From Methylopila sp. 73B (GTDB taxonomy: Bacteria > Pseudomonadota > Alphaproteobacteria > Rhizobiales > Methylopilaceae), in NCBI RefSeq assembly GCF_000526315.1, contig NZ_JAFV01000001.1, positions 2,046,001 to 2,110,000 on the forward strand: DNA of 64,000 nucleotides. Reading direction: 5' to 3'. The position numbers and the translations under genes are program-made. The notes under the pieces are model-generated. The model saw only the letters and a program-made list of their open reading frames with translations. It was not told the DNA's origin and searched no databases. Positions 55,753 through 64,000 of the stretch are shown here, in pieces (positions within the stretch are counted from its first letter, which is position 1; each line of letters begins with the position of its first letter).

Positions 55753-56709
55753 TCAGACCGGCGACACGACCGTCAGAAACGATGAGATGCGGCGCAACCG
55801 GCCACCCGCCGGATACACGACCGCCTCGAGGGCGCGCTGCGGATGTCCGAGGTCGAACACGCCGCTGACGCGGAGGTTGGCGATGAAGGGATCGGCCATC
55901 ACGATCCGGCCCGGAACCCAGCGGCCGATGCGGGCGACGAGGGCCGCCACGGTCTCCTTCTCGGCGACGACGACCTTGTCGCGCCAGGTCGCGATCTGAT
56001 CGGGCTCCCGAACGCCGGAATCGAAGCCGCCGGAGGCGGGATCGACGATCAGCCACCCGCCCGCCCGCAGCGTCCTACCAGTGGGGACGCCGTCGGAGCG
56101 CGCCTCCACCGCCCCGCGCGCCACCGATGCGGACAGGATGCCGGCGTCGTTCGAGACGTCGAATGCGGCGGAGAGCGTCGTCTGCGCCGTCAGCGAGGCG
56201 GTCCGGACCGAGAACGGCGCGTCGCCGGCCGGCGCGTCGAAGTAGGACATGCCTGCGAGCAGTTCGATCCGCCGGGCCGCTTGGCCGTAGTCGACCACCA
56301 TAGCGGTCTCGGGGCCGAGCGTTGCAGCGCCGCCGTCCGGCAGCGTGACGTTCCGAACTTCGGCCTTGCCCGTCATGTGATCGGCCCGCGCCTTCAGCGC
56401 CAGCTCCGGCGCTACGCCGTAACCGATCCCACCGGCTCCTATCGCGAGTCCGGCGCCGACCATCAGGTTGCGACGGCTGAGCCCCAGGCTGTCCCGCCGC
56501 TCCCGGCGTCGCTTTTCAGTGAGAATGCGGCCCGTGGCGTCGTGGACCTGCGCGACGCGCTCCCAGGCGGCGTGGTGCTCGGGCCCGCGCGCGCGCCAGG
56601 CGCGCGCCATGTCCTGCGCGACGGGATTGCCGGGATCGTTCTGGAGCCGGATGACCAGATCGATCGCTTCGTCGATAAGGCGGCTCGGATCGTGCTGCGT
56701 GTCGGTCAT
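55753..56709 (-). CDS. FecR-type anti-sigma regulator
   Basis: The 318-residue protein has an N-terminal cytoplasmic helical part (SRLIDEAIDLVIRLQND, HHAAWERVAQVHDATG), a single membrane segment (RRNLMVGAGLAIGAGGIGYG, about 80-100) and a periplasmic FecR domain (VTLPDGGAATLGPETAMVVDY, RRIELLAGMSYFDA, ASLTAQTTLSAAFDVSND). It relays receptor occupancy to the sigma factor. It lies between the sigma and receptor genes, as expected. Confidence 0.92.
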   Translation of the reverse strand: MTDTQHDPSRLIDEAIDLVIRLQNDPGNPVAQDMARAWRARGPEHHAAWERVAQVHDATGRILTEKRRRERRDSLGLSRRNLMVGAGLAIGAGGIGYGVAPELALKARADHMTGKAEVRNVTLPDGGAATLGPETAMVVDYGQAARRIELLAGMSYFDAPAGDAPFSVRTASLTAQTTLSAAFDVSNDAGILSASVARGAVEARSDGVPTGRTLRAGGWLIVDPASGGFDSGVREPDQIATWRDKVVVAEKETVAALVARIGRWVPGRIVMADPFIANLRVSGVFDLGHPQRALEAVVYPAGGRLRRISSFLTVVSPV

Positions 56710-56809
56710 GGGCGGCCCTGCCGGCGGGCCGCCGGGGAAGGCGCGCCGTGCCTGTCGCTTGCTACTACAAACGGGCGGCTCGGGTTTTCGCTCTTAAGTC
56801 CAAATAAAA

Positions 56810-57313
56810 TCAAGCCTCGCCGACCCGATCAACGAGGTGGCGGTAGGCGTCCCGGATCAAGGTCCAGGTTCGCGTGGTCGAAAGCCCGAGTTCGTCGGCG
56901 ATCTCCGCGATGGTCCGCTCGCCGAGGCGGTGCATCTCGAACGCGCGGCGCGTGCGTTCGGGAAGCTCCGCAAGCGCGCCGAACGTCAGGGCGAGGCGCT
57001 GCCGCGCGTGAAGCGACGCCTCCGGGGACGGCGCCGAATCCACAAGGTCGGGCGCGTCGTCCGCGTCCAGGGAGGTGGTTTCGAGCAGCCGCTCCCGGCG
57101 GCGGTGGTTGACGCCAAGATTGTGCGCGACGCGGTGCAGATAGGCCCGCGGATTGTGGGTCTCCGCCGTCTCCGCAGGCGGCGTCGCGAGCACGCGGACG
57201 AAGGTGTCCTGCGTGATGTCGGCGGCGCAGTCCTCCGTCAGTCCGCGGCGCCGGAGAGATCTCGCTATCTCCTGCGCATGACGGCGAAACAGCGCTTGGA
57301 CGTCCCACGTCAT
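56810..57313 (-). CDS. FecI-type ECF sigma factor
   Basis: The 167-residue protein has sigma region 2 (AADITQDTFVRVLA, NPRAYLHRVAHNLGVNHRRR) and region 4 (ELPERTRRAFEMHRLGERTIAEIADELGLSTTRTW). It is the first gene of the heme set and should direct transcription of the receptor operon on a signal from FecR. A Fur-like palindrome lies about 180 bp upstream. Confidence 0.93.
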   Translation of the reverse strand: MTWDVQALFRRHAQEIARSLRRRGLTEDCAADITQDTFVRVLATPPAETAETHNPRAYLHRVAHNLGVNHRRRERLLETTSLDADDAPDLVDSAPSPEASLHARQRLALTFGALAELPERTRRAFEMHRLGERTIAEIADELGLSTTRTWTLIRDAYRHLVDRVGEA

Positions 57314-57494
57314 GTTGCTTCATCCAGAGCGGCTTCCCCTCAGGCGTGCGCCGCCTCAAGCAAAACCCGCTCTAGCAGGATGCATGCTTATCCGAAAGCA
57401 TTATGATTTGGACGTATTCCAATACTATTTTTGGGTTGAGGCGACTTTATCCCGCAGATTCAGGGCAACCGATCTTAAAGTGCAAGCTCTTTCA

Positions 57495-57507
57495 AATAAT
57501 AATTATT
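57495..57507. promoter_or_regulatory. Candidate Fur/Mur-type operator upstream of fecI
   Basis: AATAAT-A-ATTATT is a perfect palindrome and carries the central ATAAT-n-ATTAT of the Fur 7-1-7 consensus. It lies about 180 bp upstream of the sigma-factor gene that controls heme uptake. Given the AT-rich setting, chance occurrence is quite possible. Confidence 0.35.
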
Positions 57508-57920
57508 CATTCTAGCTCATATGGAGATTGTCTCGTTTGACAAGTTCTGCATGTTTTCATTTCAAGGTATCTATAAAAATCCATCTACCTATGAATTTGG
57601 CGTCGTTATAGGTATTACGGCTTGTGTATGGTCGTATCGCATCGGATAGTAAATCTTAACTGAACGAACACTACCATATAAGAGGGATTAACATTTTGAT
57701 TTATCCCGATTTTTGACGATTACATTGATACAATAGGATCATAATCACTGTAATGTGACTGAAGTTCATGGATGTCATGGCCCTGGAAATTGTCGCTCTG
57801 GCTCCAGAATGCCCTAATCAGCCGGCCACAAATAGCATTTACAAACAACTTCGCGATCGTACATTTTGCGGCGGCGGCAACCTCATAGCCTTCATTGTCT
57901 TGCTGAAGCAGCGCGGCTAG

Positions 57921-57950
57921 TGCACCCGTTCGACCGTGCACCCGTTCGAC
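57921..57950. repeat. Short tandem repeat
   Basis: TGCACCCGTTCGAC occurs twice with a period of 16 bases (57921-57934 and 57937-57950), near the edge of the AT-rich island. Confidence 0.8.
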
Positions 57951-58236
57951 TGATGACGCTTTGTCGAAGATGATAGAGCTTGATCAGTGGCAATAAATGA
58001 TCTCTTTGCTTTCTCTGTCGGCTGACTAACCGGGTATATGGCCGGAGCGACCTCCTCTCAGCGTGATCTCCGCCAGGATCGATCTACAAATTTACACTTT
58101 GTCGTCAATCCGCCGGGGAAGCACCGGTAGAAAAGCGCACTGGAGCTGCCCCGAACTTTATAGCCGGTAGAAATCTCTATGTTGTTGGGGATAGCGTCCG
58201 TCCCCCGCCCGGAGGGGGAGAGTTGAGGACGCGGAA

Positions 58237-58983
58237 ATGGATCTGATGATCGGTATCTTGCTTTTCGCCGCCGGCGTCGCGGGCGGCGTGGCGAACGCCA
58301 TCGCCGGCGGGGCGACGCTCTTGACCTTCCCGGCCATGCTAGCGGCCGGCCTGCCGCCAATCGTCGCCAACGCGTCCAATGCCGTCGCCGTCACGCCCGG
58401 TCATCTGGTCGCGGCCATCGCCGACCGCCGAAAGCTTCCGCGCATGGACCGCCGTTTCGCACTCACGACCGCATCGGCGGTGATCGGCGGCGGTCTGGGC
58501 GCTGTCGCCCTGTTCGTCACCCCCGAGAAGCTGTTCACGCTGCTGGTGCCCGGCCTGATTGGCCTAGCTACTTTCGTCTTCGCTTGCGGCAAGCGCATCC
58601 AAGGCGCGTTGCCAAAGCTCGCGGACGGCGGCTCGCGCAGTCCGCTCCTTGCGGCAAGTTCGATCTATGGCGGCTATTTCGGCGCGGGGCTTGGCGTCAT
58701 GCTGCTCGCCATTCTTACCGTCACCGGGCCCGAAGACGCTCGGACGACCAATGCCATGAAGAACCTTCTCGCCTCAGCGGTTAGCGTCGTGACGGTCGCG
58801 ATCTTCTCCACCATCGGCCTAGTCAGTTGGGCAGCGACCGCGGTCATGCTGGCCGGAGCGGTCACAGGCGGCCTTCTTGGGGCAAAGCTGGTTGCGGTAT
58901 TACCGGAACACGTCGTGCGGACTGTCGTCGTTATCACCGGGATCTGCATGACGCTGATTTACGGTGCTCGGTACTGGCTTTGA
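58237..58983 (+). CDS. TauE/SafE-family sulfite/organosulfonate exporter
   Basis: The 248-residue protein has about eight membrane helices and family blocks at both repeats: GGVANAIAGGATLLTFPAMLAAGLPPIVANASNAVAVTPG and YGGYFGAGLGVMLLAILTVTG with NAMKNLLASAVSVV. The ATG at 58237 has GAGG upstream. It is predicted to move sulfite, sulfoacetate or similar anions out of the cell. No sulfur gene is adjacent. Confidence 0.9.
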   Translation: MDLMIGILLFAAGVAGGVANAIAGGATLLTFPAMLAAGLPPIVANASNAVAVTPGHLVAAIADRRKLPRMDRRFALTTASAVIGGGLGAVALFVTPEKLFTLLVPGLIGLATFVFACGKRIQGALPKLADGGSRSPLLAASSIYGGYFGAGLGVMLLAILTVTGPEDARTTNAMKNLLASAVSVVTVAIFSTIGLVSWAATAVMLAGAVTGGLLGAKLVAVLPEHVVRTVVVITGICMTLIYGARYWL

Positions 58984-59102
58984 CACCTGCCCGCTCAACC
59001 GAGGTCTTGATGTCGACGAACCCGCGCTTAAGGTGCGCCGCCTCGACGCAGGCGTGAGGGTCCCCCGGATTTGTATCCGGTCTGAATGTGAGGCTCCGGG
59101 CT

Positions 59103-59940
59103 TCATTGGCCGGGGTTAACCCCGGCCAATGAAGCAAATTCGTTGGGCGTCAGCCAGCCCAGGGACGTGTGAGGCCGGCTCTCGTTGTAGTCCCGCCGCC
59201 ACGCCTCGATCTTGGCTCGGGCGTCGTCCAGCGACAAGAACCAATGGGCGTCGAGGCGCTCCGCCCGGAACTTTCCGTTGAAGCTTTCGACGAAGGCGTT
59301 GTCGGTCGGCTTGCCCGGCCGCGAGAAGTCGAGCGTGACGTTGTTCTCGTAGGCCCAGCGGTCCAGCGCCTTCGAGACGAACTCCGGCCCATTGTCGAGC
59401 CGGATGGTCTTTGGCGTGCCGCGGATCGCCGTGATCTCGCCCATGGCGAACACGACCTGCTCGCCCTTGATCCCCTGGTCGATCTCGACCTCAGAGCCTC
59501 GCGGGTGTAGGCGTCGACGACGGTCAGCGCCCGCAGGCGCCGGCCGTCGAACAGGGCGTCGGATACGAAGTCCATCGACCAGAGATCGTTCGGCGCGCCG
59601 GCCGGTGGCCTGCCCTCCCGCGTCGCCGCCGTGACGTGGCGGCGCGGCCGCTTGAGCCGGAGGCTCAGGCCGTCCTCGCGATAGAGCCGATGCACCCGCT
59701 TGTGGTTCACGATCCAACCCTCCCGTCGCAGCAGGATGTAGATCCGGAAATAGCCGTACCGCACCCGGACCCGCGCGAGATCGCGGATGCGCATCAGAAG
59801 AGGCGTCTGATCGGCCTTGACCGAGCGGTAGCGCACCATCCGCCTGTGAGCGTTCAGCACGGCGCAGCTCCGCCGTTCGCTCACCCCATGGGCGGACTGC
59901 ACATACCGCACGATCTCGCGCCGCCGGGCAGGCCTCAGGC
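59103..59940 (-). pseudogene. IS3 orfB, internal frameshift
   Basis: OrfB homology begins in one frame ([69 protein letters not shown]) and continues in another ([60 protein letters not shown]). The switch is near 59489-59494 and needs one lost base. All DDE motifs exist across the two frames, but no full-length enzyme can be made. Confidence 0.88.
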
Positions 59941-60201
59941 TTTTTTTGCCAGGACATCCTGCAGGATGTGCTTATCCAGACTGAGGTCGGCCACGAGCTG
60001 CTTCAGCTTGCGGTTCTCGTCCTCGAGCTGCTTCAGCCGCCTCAGTTCGCCCACGCCCAGGCCGCCGTACTTGCTCTTCCAGCGGTAGAACGTCTGCTCC
60101 GAAATCCCCATCCGCCGGATCTCCTCGGCTACAGGCGTGCCCGTCTCAGCCTGCTTCAGCGCGTACGAGATCTGCTCTTCCGTAAACTTCGACTTCTTCA
60201 T
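59935..60201 (-). CDS. IS3 orfA (helix-turn-helix protein)
   Basis: The 88-residue OrfA starts [19 protein letters not shown], has the IS3 helix-turn-helix ([22 protein letters not shown]) and a leucine-zipper-like [34 protein letters not shown] run of seven A (59947-59941 on the minus strand) lies in its last codons and allows a -1 frameshift into OrfB, as usual for the family. Confidence 0.9.
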   Translation of the reverse strand: MKKSKFTEEQISYALKQAETGTPVAEEIRRMGISEQTFYRWKSKYGGLGVGELRRLKQLEDENRKLKQLVADLSLDKHILQDVLAKKA

Positions 60202-60250
60202 CGCCAGCTCCTTCCTCATCAGGGTCAGAAAGCCGGAAAACTCTCATTCA

Positions 60251-60582
60251 AAATGGAGAAGAATCTCGGGGGGAGGTCAGTCCCATCTAGATAGGTGCTC
60301 GCCACCACGCCCGGCGCGCCGTGGCCAGGACCCGCCACATAGAGCACGTCCACGTCGCGCTCGCGGATGACCCGGTTGAGGTGGAGGTAGATGAAGTTGA
60401 GGCTTGGCGTCGTGCCCCAGTGGCCAAGCAGCCGCGGCTTGACGTCCTCGCGTGTGAGCGGCCGACGGAGCAACGGGTTGTCGAGCAGGTAGATCTGGCC
60501 GACCGACAGAAAGTTCGCAGTTTGCCACCACGCGTTCATGGCGGGCGAGAGCCTTGGCGTCGAGCGTCTGTTTAACTGTCAT
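60251..60582 (-). pseudogene. Phosphoketolase, N-terminal fragment
   Basis: The segment codes for the start of xylulose-5-P/fructose-6-P phosphoketolase: [43 protein letters not shown] and [19 protein letters not shown]. The true start [14 protein letters not shown] (ATG at 60582) is one base out of frame with the rest, near 60540, and homology stops near 60287, about 90 residues into an enzyme of about 800. The IS3 element lies just beyond. The missing part is not seen on the other side of the element. Confidence 0.9.
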
Positions 60583-60679
60583 CGTTGAATCCTTTGATGA
60601 CTTCAGCGACCGACAAGTTTGCCGGCCGCGACGTGGAGCCATTGTCGGCGTAGACGGCTCACTCTGCCATCGGCGCCCA

Positions 60680-61708
60680 TCATGCGCTCGTCCGCACCAC
60701 GATCCGCCCGTCGATGGCGCCCTGCTCCATGCGGTCGAAGATGGTGTTGATGTTGTCGAGAGAGTCCCAGCTGAAATGCGCGGCCACCGCGCCGTCGCCG
60801 GCGAATTCGAGCGCCTCCTCCAGGTCCTGGCGGGTGCCGACGATCGAGCCGCGCACGGTGATGCGCTTGAGCACCGTGTCGAAGATGGGCATCGCGAACC
60901 GCCCGGGCGGCAGTCCCACCAGGGCCATGGTGCCGTGTGGGCGCAGCACGCCGAAGGCCTGTTCGAACGCGGCGGGCGAGACCGCCGTCACCAGCACGCC
61001 GTGGACGCCGCCGATGCGCTTCTGAAGTTCGGCGCCCGGATCGACCTCCTTGGCGTTCAGGGCGATGTCGGCGCCGAGCGAGGCGGCGAGGTCGAGCTTG
61101 TCCGGATGCACGTCGATGGCGGCGACGTGCATGCCCATCGCCTTGGCGTACTGCACGGCCATGTGGCCGAGGCCGCCGACGCCCGACACCGCCACCCATT
61201 CCCCGGGCTTCACCTCGGTCTCCTTGAGACCCTTGTAGACGGTGACGCCCGCGCACAGGATCGGCGCGGCCGGCCCCCAGTCCAGCCCGTCGGGAATGCG
61301 GCCGACATAGTTGGGATCGGCGAGGGCGTATTCCGCGAAGCTGCCGTTCACGGAATAGCCGGTGTTCCGCTGTTCGCCGCAGAGCGTCTCCCATCCCGTG
61401 CGGCAGTGCGGACAGTAGCCGCAGGCGGTGTGCAGCCATGGGATCCCGACCCGGTCGCCCTCCCGCACGCGCTTGACCGACCGCCCGACGCCGACGACCA
61501 CGCCGACGCCTTCATGGCCGGGGATGAACGGAACCGTGGGCTTCACGGGCCAGTCGCCCTTCACCGCGTGAAGGTCGGTGTGGCAGACGCCCGTGGCCTC
61601 GATCCGCACAAGGATCTGGTCCGGCGCGGGCTCCGGGACAGGAAGCTCCTCGATGACGAGAGGCTGTCCGAGAGCGCGCGCGACGGCGGCCTTCATCATG
61701 TTCGGCAT
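60680..61708 (-). CDS. adhP: Zinc alcohol dehydrogenase, AdhP type
   Basis: The 342-residue protein has the catalytic-zinc site ATGVCHTDLHAVKGDWP with GHEGVG, the structural-zinc cluster CGYCPHCRTGWETLC and the NAD fold VSGVGGLGHMAVQYAKAMG. This is the AdhP-type medium-chain dehydrogenase, which interconverts ethanol (or other alcohols) and aldehydes with NAD. The ATG at 61708 has AGGAGG upstream. It follows yhhJ by 26 bp and precedes the broken phosphoketolase, which suggests a former fermentation or acid-stress cluster. Confidence 0.93.
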   Translation of the reverse strand: MPNMMKAAVARALGQPLVIEELPVPEPAPDQILVRIEATGVCHTDLHAVKGDWPVKPTVPFIPGHEGVGVVVGVGRSVKRVREGDRVGIPWLHTACGYCPHCRTGWETLCGEQRNTGYSVNGSFAEYALADPNYVGRIPDGLDWGPAAPILCAGVTVYKGLKETEVKPGEWVAVSGVGGLGHMAVQYAKAMGMHVAAIDVHPDKLDLAASLGADIALNAKEVDPGAELQKRIGGVHGVLVTAVSPAAFEQAFGVLRPHGTMALVGLPPGRFAMPIFDTVLKRITVRGSIVGTRQDLEEALEFAGDGAVAAHFSWDSLDNINTIFDRMEQGAIDGRIVVRTSA

Positions 61709-61734
61709 GCATTGCCCTCCTCTTGGTTTCGCCT

Positions 61735-62847
61735 TCACCGCAGGAACGACCGGAAGCGCCGGAGCGACAGCGCGAACAGGACCGTTCCGATCAGAAGCAG
61801 CGCCGCGAAGTGCGGCCACACGACGCCGAGCCCGGCGCCGCGAAACAGAATCGCCTGCGCGAGCATGACGAAGTGGGTGTTGGGCGCCGCGACCATCAAA
61901 ATCTGGATGATCTCCGGCATGCTCTCGCGCGGCGTCATGCCGCCGGACAGCACCTGCAGCGGCAGAAGCACCAGCATCAGCAGCAGGCCGAACTGGGGCA
62001 TGGTTCCGGCCACGGTCGCCAGAAAGACGCCCAGGCACGTGGTGGCGAAGAGATGCAGCGCCGTCGCCGTCAGGAAGAGCGGGATCGAGCCCTCAATCGG
62101 GACGGCAAGTAGCCAGCGGACCACGAAGATCAGGGAGACGGCGGAGGCGACGAGCACTACGAGCCCCATCGACCAGATCTTGCTCAGCATAAGCTCGACC
62201 GCGGTCACCGGCATCACGAGCAGGTGCTCGATGGTGCCGTGCTCGCGCTCGCGGATGAGCGCGGCTCCGGTGAGCACGATCGACAGCATGGTGATCGACT
62301 GGATGACGTTGCTGATCGCGCCGAACCATCCCTTGTCGAGCTCCGGATTGAACCGCGCGCGCAAGGCCAGGTCGACCGGGGTCGTGGTCGCGGCCCGGTT
62401 GCGCGCGAGGAAGGCCGTCACCTCCCCCGAGACGATCGACTGGACGTAGCCGCCGCCGCTGAACGCCTGCGTCATGCGCGTGGCGTCGATGTTGAGCTGA
62501 ATCGTGGGCGATCGGCCCGCGAGCAGGTCGCGCTGGAAGTTCGGCGGGATGTCGAGCGCGAAGGTGTCGAGCCCGGCGTCCATCCGCGCGTCCATCTCCG
62601 GCTGGGAGATCAGCTTCGGGATCGTGAACAGCGGCGGATAGAACGCCGTCGCGATCTGTGCGGAGACCGGCGACTGGTCCTCGTCGACGATCGCGATCGC
62701 CGCCCGGTTCAGGGTCTCGGGCATCGCGCGGGAGGCGGTGTAGATCGAGAGCGTGAAGGCGTAGACGACGAGGAGCAGGAGCATCGGATCGCGCGCGAGG
62801 CCGCGCAACTCCTTCACGCCGAGCTCGAGGACGTTGGCGGCCCGCAT
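61735..62847 (-). CDS. yhhJ: ABC-2 type permease YhhJ-like
   Basis: The 370-residue protein closely follows E. coli YhhJ in layout: one N-terminal helix (LLLLVVYAFTLSIYTASRAMP), a large periplasmic loop with AIAIVDEDQSPVS, PPNFQRDLLAGRSPTIQLNIDATRM, and five C-terminal helices with IREREHGTIEHLLVMPVTAVELMLSKIWSMGLVV and PLQVLSGGMTPRESMP. It is one half of a membrane exporter whose other half is encoded 3 bp upstream. The cargo is unknown. Confidence 0.9.
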   Translation of the reverse strand: MRAANVLELGVKELRGLARDPMLLLLVVYAFTLSIYTASRAMPETLNRAAIAIVDEDQSPVSAQIATAFYPPLFTIPKLISQPEMDARMDAGLDTFALDIPPNFQRDLLAGRSPTIQLNIDATRMTQAFSGGGYVQSIVSGEVTAFLARNRAATTTPVDLALRARFNPELDKGWFGAISNVIQSITMLSIVLTGAALIREREHGTIEHLLVMPVTAVELMLSKIWSMGLVVLVASAVSLIFVVRWLLAVPIEGSIPLFLTATALHLFATTCLGVFLATVAGTMPQFGLLLMLVLLPLQVLSGGMTPRESMPEIIQILMVAAPNTHFVMLAQAILFRGAGLGVVWPHFAALLLIGTVLFALSLRRFRSFLR

Positions 62848-62850
62848 CCG

Positions 62851-64000
62851 TCAGCTCGCCTGTTTCCGGAGAAACGCCGCCGCCGCGCCGAGCACGACCG
62901 GAACGGCTATGGCGAGCGGCACGAAGGCCGACCACAGCTCCTCGAAGCCGAGAGCCTTCGAGAACGCGCCGCGGGAGATCGTGATGAAATAGGTCGTCGG
63001 GTAGATCTGCCCAATGAGCGCGCCCGCGCCCTGCAGCGACGAGACCGGATCGGTCATGCCGGAATACTGCACGGCGGGGATGAGCGTGATGAGGGCGGTG
63101 CCGAAGATCGCCGCGATCTGGCTGCTCATGAAGCTCGAGAGGAGCAGGCCGAGCCCGGTCGTCGTCGTTACGTAAAGCAGCGCGGCGGAGGCGAAGGCGA
63201 AGAGGCCGCCCGTGAGCGGGACGCCGAAGACGAACACCGCGGAGCCGAGCAGCAGCGCGAAGTTCAGCATGCCGAGCGCGATGTAGGGGAGCTGTTTGCC
63301 GAGCAGGAACTCGAACCGCGTGACCGGCGTCACGTAGAAATTGATGATCGAGCCCAGCTCCTTCTCCCGCACCACGCTCAGGACGGCGAGCATCGCGGGG
63401 ATCATGATCAGCAGCAGCGGGATCACCGCCGGGACCATGGCGACGATCGAGCGGACGTCGGGATTGTACCGGTAGCGGATCGCGATCTGGTGGTCGCCGA
63501 CGGTCGCCGCGGAGCCGTAGAGCTGGCGGGCTTTCTCGGCGAGCCAGCTCGCGTGCATGCCCTGCACGTAGCCGCGCACGGTTTCGGCGCGCGTGGGCAT
63601 CGCCCCGTCGATCCAGGCGCCGAGCTGGACGCTGCGGCCCCGCGTGACGTCGCGCGCGAAGTTCGCCGGAATCTCCAGCGCGAGGCTGAGCGCGCCCTCG
63701 CGCATGCGGCGGTCGAGGTCGTCGTAGTCGCGCAGGGGCTCCTGCTCGACGAAGTAGCGCGATCCTGCGATCTGCTGGACGTAATCCCGGCTGATCGTCG
63801 TGTCGTCGCGATCGAGCACGGCGAAGGTCAGGTTTTCGACGTCCAGGTTCACGCCGTAGCCGATGACGAACATCAGAAGCACGCTTCCGAGAATCGCGAG
63901 CGCCGCCCGAATGGGGTCGCGCCGAAGCTCGAGCGCCTCCCGTCGGCTGTAGGCGAACATGCGGCGAAGATCGAAGAGGTGGCGGACGGATGGGACGGGG
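62851..64000 (-). CDS. rbbA: RbbA-like ABC transporter, C-terminal permease part, 5' end outside window
   Basis: From the ATG at 63960 the 369 residues form an ABC-2 permease ([102 protein letters not shown]). The same frame stays open to the window edge ([12 protein letters not shown] before the Met), as expected if this is the C-terminal part of an RbbA fusion, which carries two ATPase domains ahead of such a permease. With yhhJ downstream this recalls E. coli yhiI-rbbA-yhhJ. If no ATPase lies upstream in frame, the Met at 63960 is the real start and the gene is a separate permease. Confidence 0.8.
   Translation of the reverse strand, partial: PVPSVRHLFDLRRMFAYSRREALELRRDPIRAALAILGSVLLMFVIGYGVNLDVENLTFAVLDRDDTTISRDYVQQIAGSRYFVEQEPLRDYDDLDRRMREGALSLALEIPANFARDVTRGRSVQLGAWIDGAMPTRAETVRGYVQGMHASWLAEKARQLYGSAATVGDHQIAIRYRYNPDVRSIVAMVPAVIPLLLIMIPAMLAVLSVVREKELGSIINFYVTPVTRFEFLLGKQLPYIALGMLNFALLLGSAVFVFGVPLTGGLFAFASAALLYVTTTTGLGLLLSSFMSSQIAAIFGTALITLIPAVQYSGMTDPVSSLQGAGALIGQIYPTTYFITISRGAFSKALGFEELWSAFVPLAIAVPVVLGAAAAFLRKQAS

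Larger units (their letters stand above)
57380..58070. other. AT-rich, gene-poor island
   Basis: Base composition changes sharply here: the flanks are about 65-70% GC while this stretch, especially 57400-57760, is visibly AT-rich with runs such as AATACTATTTTTGG and AACATTTTGATTTATCC. The only sizeable frame is 57720-57941 on the minus strand (73 codons, from MHGRTGALAALLQQDNEGYEV), which has no good ribosome site and no recognised family. The region separates the heme operon from the TauE gene and looks acquired or regulatory. Confidence 0.65.
59083..60250. mobile_element. IS3-family (IS407/IS51-like) element, degenerate
   Basis: Imperfect inverted ends TGAATGTGAGGCTCCGGGCTT (from 59083) and, reversed, TGAATGAGAGTTTTCCGGCTT (to 60250) match at about 17 of 26 positions. 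The 1.17-kb element encodes OrfA and OrfB on the minus strand. The right end lies within about 40 bp of the point where phosphoketolase homology stops. No target duplication is evident. Confidence 0.82.

Noticed and set aside
57720-57941. 73-codon frame in the AT-rich island as a gene
   Set aside because: No ribosome site, no signal or domain seen, and its 5' end overlaps the tandem repeat. It is mentioned in the region entry but not called.

Overview
The window is a high-GC chromosome segment from an alphaproteobacterium, most likely a Hyphomicrobiales (Rhizobiales) member with methylotrophic habits. Pointers are the trimethylamine/TMAO pair tmm-tdm, the alphaproteobacterial families DUF2585, DUF2076 and TIGR02300 (FYDLN-acid), a CP4-like class II AroA, HisZ, pseudoazurin, and several families of alphaproteobacterial intergenic palindromes. 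Genus cannot be fixed from the sequence alone. Most of the window is ordinary core chromosome. The accessory parts are 44.1-51.4 kb (recombinase cassette plus an insertion-sequence nest) and 57.4-60.6 kb (AT-rich island, an IS3 element and a broken phosphoketolase).

Layout, 0-18.4 kb: a VOC dioxygenase cut by the window edge, cutA, TMAO demethylase (tdm) and trimethylamine monooxygenase (tmm), hisZ-hisG, a Tat-type dienelactone hydrolase, a secreted unknown, an L,D-transpeptidase translationally coupled to a CHASE4-GGDEF cyclase, groES-groEL with a clear promoter plus CIRCE operator, a MarR regulator, a GNAT enzyme, a second L,D-transpeptidase, a lone receiver protein, a small acidic protein and DUF2076.

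18.5-27.2 kb is a hydroxy-acid oxidation locus: glycolate oxidase glcD/E/F on the minus strand, divergent from lactate-type lutABC. The glc operon is interrupted by a DUF559 nuclease-like gene bounded by two direct copies of a 145-bp REP-type palindrome. Both copies are translated in the same frame and end in a stop codon that overlaps the next start codon. This is the most unusual structure in the window.

27.4-44.1 kb: an NDP-forming acyl-CoA synthetase/GNAT fusion, a stand-alone RAM domain, a sugar kinase, an MCP-like sensor, a three-gene phospholipid-type operon with a divergent CDP-alcohol phosphatidyltransferase, a family-4-like uracil-DNA glycosylase missing two of four cluster cysteines, a CIO-type cytochrome bd operon with an extra gene between cydA and cydB, a YpfJ-type metallopeptidase, pseudoazurin, cmk-aroA, TIGR02300 and tRNA-Ala(GGC).

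44.3-51.4 kb: a serine recombinase-DUF2924-DUF3489 cassette beside the tRNA, then an intact IS1182-type element, a C-terminally truncated ISL3 transposase, an IS3 orfB fragment and a truncated second IS1182 copy. 51.5-57.3 kb: a complete ECF-controlled heme-uptake set (fecI, fecR, TonB-dependent receptor with STN domain, heme oxygenase, tonB). 57.4-64 kb: the AT-rich stretch, a TauE/SafE permease, a degenerate IS3 copy that abuts a truncated phosphoketolase, adhP, yhhJ and the C-terminal part of an RbbA-like transporter running off the end.
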